Shown: positions 1-7,943 of the stretch, piece after piece
Layout of the letters: each line of letters begins with the position of its first letter
Position numbering within the stretch: position 1 is the stretch's first letter
Origin: JASHPR01 sp963815375
Lineage (GTDB): Bacteria; Actinomycetota; Actinomycetes; Streptosporangiales; Streptosporangiaceae
DNA: 64,000 nucleotides
Direction: 5' to 3'
Assembly: GCA_963815375.1 (NCBI GenBank)
Contig: CAWFGX010000005.1
Span: 620,001-684,000, forward strand
Position numbers and translations under genes: made by a program
Notes under the pieces: model-generated
Seen by the model: the letters and a program-made list of their open reading frames with translations, nothing else
The model's database searches: none
Told to the model about the DNA's origin: nothing

Positions 1-1218
1 TGAGGACGGCTGCGACCGCGATGGCGGCGCCGAGGCCAGCGAGGGAGGCAGTTATCCCGCCGATCAGGGCGCCAATGGCATACCCGCTGTCACGCCAGAA
101 GCGGTAGATGCCCAGAGCGGCTGCCCGCGAGTGGGGGTGGATGGCGTCGCTGGTCGCGGCCAGCAGCGTGGGGTAGACCAGCGAGGTGCCTGCGCCCAGG
201 AGGAACGCGCCGGCCAGGCCAGCAGCCAGCGCGTGGGAGATTCCTGCAGTGATGATCGCGAGACCGGCGGCCTGAATGAGCATCCCGGACACGATCGGGA
301 GCTTGCGGCCCGCCCGGTCGGCGAGATGGCCGGTGCCAATCATCCCCGCCGCCCACATGAACGGGTACAGGGCCTTGATGTACCCGACGCCGGTGACTGA
401 GACGCCGTGGTCGACCAGCAGGACCGGCAGCACGACCCAGACGAGGCCGTCGTTGAGGTTGCTGACCAGACCGGCCTGGCTTACCGCGGCCAGGGTGCGG
501 TCGGTCCACGAGACGCGCAGGGCGATTTCACGGAACGGGGGCAGGGGCCGGCCTGGTACGGATGCTGCCTGGCCTCGGCGCTGGCCCAGGACGCGGTGTC
601 GCGGACCGCGAGCCAGGACAGGGCGAGGCCGGCGAGGGCGTAGCCCGCACCCAGGAGTTCCGGGGCCGGGCGGAACCCGAACCAGGTCGCCAGGTAGCCG
701 GTGGCCAGCGCGGTGACGGCGACTCCGAGATAGCCGGCGGTCTCGTTGATGCCGAGCGCGAAGCCGCGGCGGCCTGGGCCGATGAGGTCGATCTTCATGT
801 TGACCGTCATCGACCAGGTCAGTCCCTGATTGATGCCCAGCAGGACGTTCGCGGCGATCACCCAGTCCCAGCTTGGGCCGTAGGCGAGCATGAACGGCAC
901 GGGCAGGCCGGTGATCCAGCCTGCCACCAGGATGGACTTGCGCGCATGGCGCCGGGTGACCGCGCCGCAAACGGCGTTGGTGACTGCTTTGGTGAGTCCG
1001 AAGACCACGACGAACGCCGCGATGGCGATCTCGCCAAGATGAAACTGCTCGGAGCCGACGAGCGGGGAGACCGTGCGTTCCAGGCCGACCATGCCGCCGA
1101 CGAAGAAGTTCACGACCGCGAGAAGGATGAACTGGCCCAGGTTGGGGCTCAGTCCCAGCTGCACGCCAGCCTCGCCACTGGCGCCTGCGGGCCGGCGCGT
1201 GCTGCCGGTCCGTGTCAT
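1..1218 (-). pseudogene. MFS transporter, one-base frameshift, C-terminus beyond the left edge
   Basis: The N-terminal half reads from an ATG at 1218 as a major facilitator permease with at least five hydrophobic segments and an NETAGYLG stretch. That frame runs into a stop at 481. From about 550 leftwards the reading continues well in another frame (FREIALRVSWTDRTL, then DRAGRKLP and GTSLVYPTLLAATSDA, typical of MFS helices 7-11) and leaves the window. The switch lies near 545-555 in C/G runs, where one extra C on the coding strand would restore one frame. The ATG overlaps the stop of the upstream MBL-rhodanese gene (ATGA), so the two are probably translated together. The substrate is unknown; sulfur compounds or oxyanions are guesses from the neighbour. 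A sequencing error is as likely as a true pseudogene. Confidence 0.75.
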
Positions 1219-2579
1219 GTTAAGTGCTGCAGTGGCCGTCCGGTGGCCTCTGCCCAGTCCTGCGCTCCGCCGGCCAGGACGGCCAGGCCGCGGCTCCCGG
1301 CCGCCTGCAGCAGGCTGGCGGCTGTCATCGCCCGCAGGCCATGCCCGCACATCACCACCGCGCCGTAGGGCGCTGCGTCCTCGTGGCCGTGCAGTTCACC
1401 GAGCTCGATGTGCACTGCCCCGGGGACATGACCCGAGGCAAACTCAGGGTCCTGACGCACGTCCACCACCGCTCGGCGCTCGATGCCGGCGGCGCTGATC
1501 AGTTCGGTCTTCTCCGCTGGCCCGCCGTCGGCCTGCCAGGCAGTCATCCCCCCGTCGAGCTGGCCCGCCAGGTGCTCATAGCCGATCTTGGCTGCCTGCC
1601 AGGCGACCTCGGCCGGGTCCTGGCCGGCGGCAAGGATGAAGGCGAGCGGCTGGTCCGCGGGCAGCAGCCAGCCCAGCCAGGTCGCGAACTGATCGCGCAG
1701 CGGGATCGATACCGCGCCGGGGATGTGCCCGGCGGCGAAGTCCTCGATCGGGCGGACGTCGATCACGCAGCCGTCGCCGGCTAGCAACGTACGGACGTCG
1801 GCCGGGGTGAGGACGGCAAGGCTGGGTGCGCCGGTGATGACCGCGGGACCGAGGCGGTTGACCTCGGCCAGGCGGCTGAAGTAGGCGGGGTAGGAACCCA
1901 GGCTGGCCAGCAGCTGCCGGGCGAAAGTGTCCTCGTCAGGCGCTGACAGCAGATCGTTGCGTGCTTTCTCGGCGCCGATGGTCGTGACCCGGGCAGCGCC
2001 GGGGGGCGCGGAGCAGAATGACCCGGCGCCGTGCGTCGGCCACACCGGTGTCGCGTCCGGCAGCGCGGTCAGCCGGCGCAGCGACCGGTACTGGGCGCGG
2101 GCCAGTTCCTCGGCCCGGTCCTCGCCGAGCAGGTCGGTTCGGGCGGCCGAGCCGACGATCAGCGATCCGCCGGTGAAGATCCCCAGCTCCCGGCTCCCGT
2201 CAAGCAGCAGGTAGGACAGGTGGTCATCGGTGTGACCGGGGGTGGCCATGGCCCGAAGGGTCAGGCCGCCCAGGTCGACCTCGCCGGAGTCGGCGAGCGG
2301 GCTGTGGGCGAACCTGCGGTGCCCAGCCGCCGGGGCGAGCACGACCGCCCCCTCGTCGGCTGCCAGCTGCACGGCCCCGGTGACGAAATCGGCGTGCAAG
2401 TGAGTGTCGGCTGCGAACGCCACCCTCAGTCCCCGCCGGGACGCAGTTTCGCGCAGGATCCGGAGGTCACGAGAGGCATCGACGGCCAGCGCCCGCCCGT
2501 CGCCCAGGTCAGCAAGGTAGGCAGAGTTGCCCAGGCCCTCGTCGACCAGCGGGAGGAGATGGTCGTCGGCGTAGCTCAC
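1215..2579 (-). CDS. MBL-fold hydrolase fused to two rhodanese domains
   Basis: This 454-residue protein has an N-terminal metallo-beta-lactamase fold (residues 1 to about 235) and two rhodanese-like domains (about 255-350 and 360-454). It resembles persulfide dioxygenase/ETHE1-type fusions that handle sulfane sulfur in the cytoplasm. The metal site is partial: THLHADF (H60, H62, D64) has Phe where the usual THxHADH has His, and PGHTDDH is present, but the later FTGD aspartate is replaced (FTGGS). The first rhodanese domain lacks the active Cys (AAGQDP); the second keeps one (MCGHGLRA). The GTG start has GGAGGA eight bases upstream. The stop overlaps the start of the MFS gene. Persulfide chemistry is inferred from architecture only. 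Confidence 0.85.
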   Translation of the reverse strand: MSYADDHLLPLVDEGLGNSAYLADLGDGRALAVDASRDLRILRETASRRGLRVAFAADTHLHADFVTGAVQLAADEGAVVLAPAAGHRRFAHSPLADSGEVDLGGLTLRAMATPGHTDDHLSYLLLDGSRELGIFTGGSLIVGSAARTDLLGEDRAEELARAQYRSLRRLTALPDATPVWPTHGAGSFCSAPPGAARVTTIGAEKARNDLLSAPDEDTFARQLLASLGSYPAYFSRLAEVNRLGPAVITGAPSLAVLTPADVRTLLAGDGCVIDVRPIEDFAAGHIPGAVSIPLRDQFATWLGWLLPADQPLAFILAAGQDPAEVAWQAAKIGYEHLAGQLDGGMTAWQADGGPAEKTELISAAGIERRAVVDVRQDPEFASGHVPGAVHIELGELHGHEDAAPYGAVVMCGHGLRAMTAASLLQAAGSRGLAVLAGGAQDWAEATGRPLQHLT

Positions 2580-2621
2580 CAGTCCTCCAGGTGCACCGAG
2601 TCATCGTGACCACGATCCTAC

Positions 2622-2646
2622 AATATCGAAAGTATATTCGAAAGTA
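2622..2646 (-). promoter_or_regulatory. AT-rich direct repeat, probable promoter/operator of the MBL-MFS pair
   Basis: In a very GC-rich background this short AT-rich patch holds a perfect 9-bp direct repeat, TCGAAAGTA at 2626-2634 and 2638-2646, spaced 12 bp. It also holds an AATAT/ATATT inverted repeat at 2622-2626 and 2634-2638. Read towards the MBL gene, TATACT (complement of 2631-2636) is a good -10 hexamer, about 50 bases before the GTG start. A repressor of the ArsR or CsoR kind would be natural for a sulfane-sulfur operon, but no regulator gene is adjacent. Confidence 0.45.
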
Positions 2647-2671
2647 GAGATGGCGGCTCCGCCCGGCGGCG

Positions 2672-3415
2672 TCAGAGCACGAGGAGGTCTTGGGCGGAAT
2701 GGGCGCAAGCGCCCGCAGTTGGCTTTGGGCGGAGCCGCGCGCTCGGCCACAGACCGATCCCGCGGGCCGATCGCGTGACCGCGCAGACGAACTCGCGGTC
2801 GCGGTCACGCCATCGGTCCCCGACGTGCAGGCCAGCATCAGCAACGGCGCTGAGCAGGGCAGCTGTGCCCATGCGAGCCCAGGGGAACACCGGGCCGCGC
2901 CGGCCGTCTGGGTGTTCGAGCCATGCGGTCATCCGCTCATCGACGTTGCCTGGCTCGGCTTCGATCAGCATCCGGCCGCCCGGCGCGAGCAGCTCGGAGC
3001 AGCGCTGCAGGAGCCGGGCTGGCAGCCCGCCAATGCCGATATTGCCGTCCGCGAGGAGTACAGTAGCCCACCGGCCATGCCCAGGCAGTGGATCGAACAC
3101 CGAGCGGTGCAGGGCGTATGCACCGGCCTGGCGCACCCGGGCCACCGCGGCTCCTGAGATGTCCACGCCGAGTACGGGAATCCCCCGCTCGGTCAGCGCC
3201 ACCGTCAGCCGGCCAGGGCCGCAGCCCACGTCGAGGACCGGCCCGCGGCAGTGCCGCAGCAGGTTCTCGTCGGTAGCATCCGGTGGCCCGCACCACCGCG
3301 CTATCTCCAGCGGCAGCGTACGGCCGTCCTCGGTCCGCATGAACAGCGTGTCGGCCTGGTCGTTGAACGCCTCTTCGTACAGGGCGATCGCCCCTGCCCT
3401 CATGCCGTTTCCCAC
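2672..3415 (-). CDS. class I SAM-dependent methyltransferase
   Basis: This 247-residue protein carries the SAM-binding motif I LDVGCGPGRL at about residues 61-70 and the motif II acidic end LGVDISGAAV. These mark a Rossmann-fold methyltransferase. The substrate is not identifiable. The ATG lies inside the end of the DUF2064 gene (16-bp overlap), which itself overlaps the glycosyltransferase gene, so the three form a coupled leftward operon. Such trios of glycosyltransferase, DUF2064 and methyltransferase occur together in actinomycetes near a molybdopterin oxidoreductase and an epimerase, as here. That suggests modification of a glycosylated envelope molecule, which is inference. The C-terminal 40 residues are Arg/Ala-rich and probably disordered. 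Confidence 0.85.
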   Translation of the reverse strand: MGNGMRAGAIALYEEAFNDQADTLFMRTEDGRTLPLEIARWCGPPDATDENLLRHCRGPVLDVGCGPGRLTVALTERGIPVLGVDISGAAVARVRQAGAYALHRSVFDPLPGHGRWATVLLADGNIGIGGLPARLLQRCSELLAPGGRMLIEAEPGNVDERMTAWLEHPDGRRGPVFPWARMGTAALLSAVADAGLHVGDRWRDRDREFVCAVTRSARGIGLWPSARLRPKPTAGACAHSAQDLLVL

Positions 3416-4068
3416 AGGATGCTGTCGGCCTGGTCCAGGACCCCGGCGAGTTCCCCCGCCCGTGCGGCGAAACGGCTCCGCGGTGTCCAGCGGGCCACTA
3501 TGAGGGCGTCCGCAGCCGTGTCCACATCGCGCAGTCGCGGCAGATCGGCGACGCGCATCCCGGCCTCCACCAGCCGGGCACGCTGGATCGCACCGGTCCT
3601 CGGGGTCGACATAGGAACCCCTCGCAGCAGCGCGGGATCTGGCTCGCGCATGCCGAGCGCCCAGAATCCGCCGTCGACGGCCGGGCCGAACACAGCGTCG
3701 GCACCCCGCCAGTCGACGGTGAGCAAGGCCCGTGTGACCTGCGGCGTGTCCATCCCGATCAGCAGTGCCGGGCCGCGAACAGAGGCGAACGCGCCAGCGA
3801 GGCGTTCATCGAGCGGGCCGCCGCACTGCGGCACGACGTCGAACCCGGAGGGCAGCCATGGGCCCGGCTTGCCGTCGAGGACCAGGACCCGGCGCCGGGC
3901 CGGCACCCTCAGGACAGTGTGCAGCGTGTCGGCGAGCGCGGCCTCGGCGAGAGATGCGGCCTGCTCATACGTGCACGGCGGAACCAGACGCGTCTTGACC
4001 CGGCCGGGCACTGGCTGCTTCGCGATCACGAGCAGGGTAGTAAGCGGGTCCGAAACCAGGGCAGTCAT
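3400..4068 (-). CDS. DUF2064 (TIGR04282-type) glycosyltransferase-like protein
   Basis: This 222-residue protein has the features of the DUF2064/TIGR04282 family, which has a GT-A nucleotidyl/glycosyltransferase-like fold: AKQPVPGRVKTRL near residue 17, GMDTPQV as the DxD-like region near residue 105, and GPAVDGGFWALG near 130. Members resemble MobA- or CofC-type nucleotidyltransferases, but the reaction is not established. It starts with ATG overlapping the stop of the upstream glycosyltransferase by 4 bp and overlaps the methyltransferase start by 16 bp, so it is very likely translated with both. Confidence 0.85.
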   Translation of the reverse strand: MTALVSDPLTTLLVIAKQPVPGRVKTRLVPPCTYEQAASLAEAALADTLHTVLRVPARRRVLVLDGKPGPWLPSGFDVVPQCGGPLDERLAGAFASVRGPALLIGMDTPQVTRALLTVDWRGADAVFGPAVDGGFWALGMREPDPALLRGVPMSTPRTGAIQRARLVEAGMRVADLPRLRDVDTAADALIVARWTPRSRFAARAGELAGVLDQADSILWETA

Positions 4069-4715
4069 CGGGCAAGCACCTCACTCATGTCCCGCACTGT
4101 GCGCACGCAGCCCCGCACAGTGCCCGTCACTTTGGACTTTCCGATCCGTGGCAGGTAGGTCACCTCCACCTCAGACACGCGCCAGCCAGCGGCTGCCGCG
4201 TTCATGACCATCTCCAGCGGGTACCCGAACCTCCGGTCTTCGAGGTTCAGGCCGAGCAGCGCCTCCCGGCCTGCCGCCCGCATCGGTCCCAGGTCACGGA
4301 TCGCGAGGCCGGTGCGGCGGCGGACCCGCCGTGCCAGTTCCCTGTTGGCCAGGCGCGCCGGCACCGGCCATGCGTTGCGCTGCTGCGCGCGGCGGCGGCC
4401 GAGGACCAGGTCGGCCTGGCCAGCGAGGAGAGGCCGGGTCAGCAGGGGCAGCTGCTGGGGGTTGAGGCTGGCGTCGCAGTCGCAGAAGCACACCAGGTCG
4501 GACTTTGCTGCCAGCAGGCCCGCATGGGCGGCTGCGCCGAAGCCGCGGGTCGGCTCGGTGACGACCGTCGCGCCAAGCGATTTCGCGAGCGCGCCCGACC
4601 CGTCGGTGGAGCAGTTATCGACCACGATCGGGCGGAAGTCGGCCGGCATCCTGTCGAGAATCCACGGCAATGCTGACGCCTCGTTCAGACAGGGCAAGAT
4701 CACGTCAACGATCAT
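4065..4715 (-). CDS. family 2 glycosyltransferase
   Basis: This 216-residue GT-A glycosyltransferase begins with the GT2 signature VDVILPCLNEASALP, then VVDNCSTDGSG (nucleotide-sugar binding) near residue 34 and the metal-binding DCDAS near residue 80. It is short and has no membrane segment, so it resembles DPM1/UgtP-like cytoplasmic GT2 enzymes that transfer a sugar to a lipid or small acceptor. The substrate is unknown. It is the first gene of the leftward glycosyltransferase/DUF2064/methyltransferase operon and is divergent from the response regulator, with about 190 bp between them. Confidence 0.9.
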   Translation of the reverse strand: MIVDVILPCLNEASALPWILDRMPADFRPIVVDNCSTDGSGALAKSLGATVVTEPTRGFGAAAHAGLLAAKSDLVCFCDCDASLNPQQLPLLTRPLLAGQADLVLGRRRAQQRNAWPVPARLANRELARRVRRRTGLAIRDLGPMRAAGREALLGLNLEDRRFGYPLEMVMNAAAAGWRVSEVEVTYLPRIGKSKVTGTVRGCVRTVRDMSEVLAR

Positions 4716-4873
4716 GGTGTGACGTTATTACGAGTACCGGGCCGGGATTGGCCGTAGAACCTTACAAAACAAAGAACTGGAGCCTTCGTGCAAGCTCTCT
4801 GACGTGGGACGAGGCGTTATGACAGTCTGAAGAAATATTCCTGGCAATGCTGCAATCACTGCGTAACTACCTC

Positions 4874-4906
4874 TTGATGGCTGTCGGATGTTCTTAGACT
4901 CAGCAC
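4874..4906 (+). promoter_or_regulatory. promoter of the two-component operon, probably leaderless
   Basis: TTGATG (4874-4879) and TAGACT (4895-4900) fit -35 and -10 hexamers with a short 15-bp spacer. TAGACT matches the actinobacterial TANNNT pattern and ends only 6 bases before the ATG at 4907. Transcription would therefore begin at or next to the start codon. No Shine-Dalgarno sequence lies upstream of the ATG, which agrees with a leaderless mRNA. Confidence 0.5.
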
Positions 4907-5620
4907 ATGGACGGACGCATTCTCGTTGTCGAAGATGACCTGACCGTGGCGGAGGTCGTCGTGGATTACCTGCGCCACGCTGGCCTTGAGCCCCGGGCCG
5001 CGGTCGACGGGCAGACCGCCCTGGAGATCGCGGCGACGTGGCGGCCCGACCTGGTGGTGCTCGACCTGATGCTGCCGGGAGTCAGCGGTCTGGAAGTGTG
5101 CCGCCGCTTGCGCGAAGGGCAGAACGGGCATGCGCCGCTGCCAGTGATCATGCTGACGGCGCTCGGCGAGGAGAGCCACCGCGTCCTGGGGCTTGAAAGC
5201 GGTGCCGACGACTATGTGACCAAGCCATTCAGCCCACGTGAGCTCGTCCTTCGCGTGCAGGCAGTCCTGCGCCGGGCTCGCGCGGCCGACACAGCAGCGA
5301 CGGCGGCTACGCCCCAGCCCGTCCGCTCAGGACGGCTGGAGGTCGACGTTGCGGCACGGCGCGCCCGCAGTGACGGCCGGGAACTGGACCTGACTGTGCG
5401 TGAGTTCGACCTGCTCGCCTTCTTCGTATCCCACCCGGGCCGGGCATTCACCCGGGCCGAGCTGCTTGAGCAGGTATGGGGCTGGTCGTTCGGCGATCTG
5501 TCAACGATCACCGTGTACGTACGCAGGCTCCGAGACAAAGTAGAGCGTGAGCCCTCGGCACCAGTTCAGCTGCAGACGGTCTGGGGCGTCGGCTACCGCT
5601 GGGAGGCGAACCCGTCATGA
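4907..5620 (+). CDS. OmpR/PhoB-family response regulator
   Basis: This 237-residue regulator has a receiver domain with acidic pair ED/D (residues 9-11), phosphoacceptor D53 in VLDLMLPG, and the conserved Lys of YVTKPFSP. A winged-helix output domain follows from about residue 140, with VREFDLLAFF and the recognition region RAELLEQVWGW, ending in VWGVGYRW as usual for the OmpR class. The following kinase gene begins inside its last codons (ATGA). Together they form a membrane signalling pair; the signal is unknown. Neighbouring envelope glycosylation and molybdoenzyme genes are plausible targets, by position only. Confidence 0.95.
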   Translation: MDGRILVVEDDLTVAEVVVDYLRHAGLEPRAAVDGQTALEIAATWRPDLVVLDLMLPGVSGLEVCRRLREGQNGHAPLPVIMLTALGEESHRVLGLESGADDYVTKPFSPRELVLRVQAVLRRARAADTAATAATPQPVRSGRLEVDVAARRARSDGRELDLTVREFDLLAFFVSHPGRAFTRAELLEQVWGWSFGDLSTITVYVRRLRDKVEREPSAPVQLQTVWGVGYRWEANPS

Positions 5621-6735
5621 GCGACCAGCTCCAGATCATCCTGATCGCGGCGGGCTGCGCCAGCGCCGTTGGTGTGGTGGGCATGGGCGTCATCTGGCTG
5701 CTGCGCCGGGCCTCGCTCCGCCTGTCCATCCAGGCAAGCGGCGCCGTCCCCGTGCTCGCGATCGTGGCCGGCACGCTCGGCACCGCCGAGGAGATGTTCC
5801 TGTCCCAGGATGATCTCGGCGTGGTCGTGACGGTGTGCATCGTCGCCGGGGTCGTGGCCTACACCTTCAGCTGGCTGCTCGGGCGGCAGGTCGTGTCCGC
5901 GAGTTCGGCACTGCGGCGGGCAGCGCGGTCGCTCGGCGAGGAGGCCGGCAAGTTCCGGGCTCCGGCGCGGCCGCTGACGGCGGAGTTCGCAGCACTATCC
6001 CGGGAGCTGGAGGACACGAGCGAAAAGCTGGCGCAGTCGCGCGCACGGGAGCGTGCGCTTGAGCAGTCCCGGCGGCAGCTCGTGGCCTGGGTCTCGCATG
6101 ACCTGCGCACCCCGCTCGCTGGATTGCGGGCGATGGCCGAAGCGCTCGAGGATGGCCTGGCCACCGACCCGCCCCGCTACCACAAGCAGATCCGGGCCGA
6201 GGCGGAACGGCTGGCGACCATGGTCGATGACCTGTTTGAGCTGTCCCGCATCCATTCGGGCACGCTGCAGCTGACCCCTGACCAGATAGCACTAGATGAC
6301 CTGGTCAGCGACGTACTCGCGAGCACGGAGCCGCTGGCACGGGAGCGGGGTGTATGGCTGACCGGGAGTGCCAACGGGCAGCTCGCCGTGGTCGCCGATC
6401 CGCGTGAGCTGTCCCGGGCCCTCACCAACCTGCTGACCAACGCGATCAGGTATACGCCGCAGGGAGGCCGGGTGCACGTCGATGCGAGGCCAGAGCACGG
6501 GTACGCCCTGCTGACGGTCGCCGATAGCTGCGGCGGCATCCCAGAAGCTGACCTCCCGCACGTATTCGACCTGGCCTGGCGCGGCACTGACGCTCGAAGC
6601 CCCGCGCCTGACAGCGGCGCCGGCCTCGGCCTCGCGATCGTGCGCGGCGTCGTTGAAGCCCACCGCGGCAGTGTGCGCGTGATGAACACATGGGAGGGCT
6701 GCTGTTTTGAGGTGAGGCTGCCCGCCTGCTCCTGA
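5617..6735 (+). CDS. membrane sensor histidine kinase
   Basis: This 372-residue kinase has three hydrophobic segments in the first 90 residues and almost no extracellular sensor domain, so it may sense the membrane itself. A HAMP-like/coiled linker (REL-EDTSEKLAQS) leads to the H-box SHDLRTPLAG, the N-box NLLTNAIRYTP and the G-boxes DSCGGIP and GAGLGLAIV. All catalytic boxes of the HisKA/HATPase_c class are present. Its ATG overlaps the response regulator stop. The gene converges on the epimerase with an 11-bp gap. Confidence 0.95.
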   Translation: MSDQLQIILIAAGCASAVGVVGMGVIWLLRRASLRLSIQASGAVPVLAIVAGTLGTAEEMFLSQDDLGVVVTVCIVAGVVAYTFSWLLGRQVVSASSALRRAARSLGEEAGKFRAPARPLTAEFAALSRELEDTSEKLAQSRARERALEQSRRQLVAWVSHDLRTPLAGLRAMAEALEDGLATDPPRYHKQIRAEAERLATMVDDLFELSRIHSGTLQLTPDQIALDDLVSDVLASTEPLARERGVWLTGSANGQLAVVADPRELSRALTNLLTNAIRYTPQGGRVHVDARPEHGYALLTVADSCGGIPEADLPHVFDLAWRGTDARSPAPDSGAGLGLAIVRGVVEAHRGSVRVMNTWEGCCFEVRLPACS

Positions 6736-6746
6736 GACCCACGCCG

Positions 6747-7829
6747 TCAGGCAGCTGCCCGGCCGGCCGGCGCCGCGGCGAACTCCGCGACCCCCTCAGC
6801 GAACGGCACGGCGGCCCGCCACTGCAGTTCCCGCCGGATGCGCTCGCTGGACGCTGTGACGTGCCGGACGTCGCCGAGCCGGTACTCGCCTGTGACAACG
6901 GGGGCGGGGCCGCCGTAGGCGTCAGCCAGCGCCGACGCCAGCTCACCTACGGTGCGCGGGGTGCCGCTGCCCACGTTGTAGGCACGCAGCGCGCCCGGCC
7001 GGCTCGGGCCGTCGGCTCCGGTGACAGCCTCGATCGCGGCGACGGTGGCGCCGGCGATGTCGCGGACGTGCACGAAGTCCCGTCGCTGCGCTCCGTCCTC
7101 GAAGACCCGAGGCGCGCGCCCGGCCTCCAGGGCAGAGCGGAAGAACGACGCTACGCCGGCATACGGGGTGTCGCGCGGCATCCCCGGGCCGTACACGTTG
7201 TGGTAACGCAGAGCCACCGCCTGGCCCGTGGTCGTCCTGGCCCATGATGCGGCGAGATGCTCCTGCGCGACCTTGGTGGCGGCGTAGACGTTACGGGGCT
7301 CGAGCGGCGCTTCCTCAGGCACCAGCTCCGATGACAGCGGCTTGCCGCAACGCTCGCAGTGTGGCTCGAACATGCCCGCGTCGAGTTGAGCGGCCTGCCG
7401 CGGCAGCGGCGTCGCGGCCAGCCCATGGTCGGCGCACGAGTAGGCGCCCTCGCCGTAGACGACCATCGACGAGGCCAGCACGAGCCGGCTGGCTCCCGCG
7501 CGAGCCATCGCGGCCAGCAGCACCGCAGTTCCCAGGTCGTTACAGCCCGCGTATTGCGGCGCGTCCTCGAAGTCGACCCCAAGCCCGACCATCGCCGCCA
7601 GGTGACAGACCACGCTGACGCCCTGGAGCGCCTCGTCGACAGCCTGCGCGTCACGGACGTCGCCGCGTATGAACTCGACACCGGGGTCACCCGAGAACGG
7701 AAGGGTGCCGCTGGGGTGGACACACGGCAGCAGCGCGTCAAGCACCCTGACCTCATAACGTGCGCTGCTAAGCGCGTCGACAACACGGGATCCGATAAAG
7801 CCGGCACCGCCGGTCACAAGTACTCGCAT
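6747..7829 (-). CDS. NAD-dependent epimerase/dehydratase (extended SDR)
   Basis: This 360-residue extended short-chain dehydrogenase has the NAD motif VTGGAGFIGS at residues 5-14 and the catalytic pair Y-x3-K in VYAATKVAQ. It resembles UDP-glucose 4-epimerase-like enzymes that interconvert nucleotide sugars in the cytoplasm. Just before the catalytic Tyr there is an insertion with a zinc-ribbon-like CERCGKP (two Cys in CxxC, preceded by His), which ordinary GalE proteins lack. The substrate is not predictable. The location among glycosyltransferases suggests supply of an activated sugar. Confidence 0.88.
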   Translation of the reverse strand: MRVLVTGGAGFIGSRVVDALSSARYEVRVLDALLPCVHPSGTLPFSGDPGVEFIRGDVRDAQAVDEALQGVSVVCHLAAMVGLGVDFEDAPQYAGCNDLGTAVLLAAMARAGASRLVLASSMVVYGEGAYSCADHGLAATPLPRQAAQLDAGMFEPHCERCGKPLSSELVPEEAPLEPRNVYAATKVAQEHLAASWARTTTGQAVALRYHNVYGPGMPRDTPYAGVASFFRSALEAGRAPRVFEDGAQRRDFVHVRDIAGATVAAIEAVTGADGPSRPGALRAYNVGSGTPRTVGELASALADAYGGPAPVVTGEYRLGDVRHVTASSERIRRELQWRAAVPFAEGVAEFAAAPAGRAAA

Positions 7830-7943
7830 GCTCCGAAACTACGCATGGTCAGGCCCTGAAACTCGCGGGTGCTGCGCGCTCTCCTCACTTTGTAAGGGGG
7901 AATTCCTTGCCGCGCTGCGGTCCGGTTGCATGTAATACCCGGC

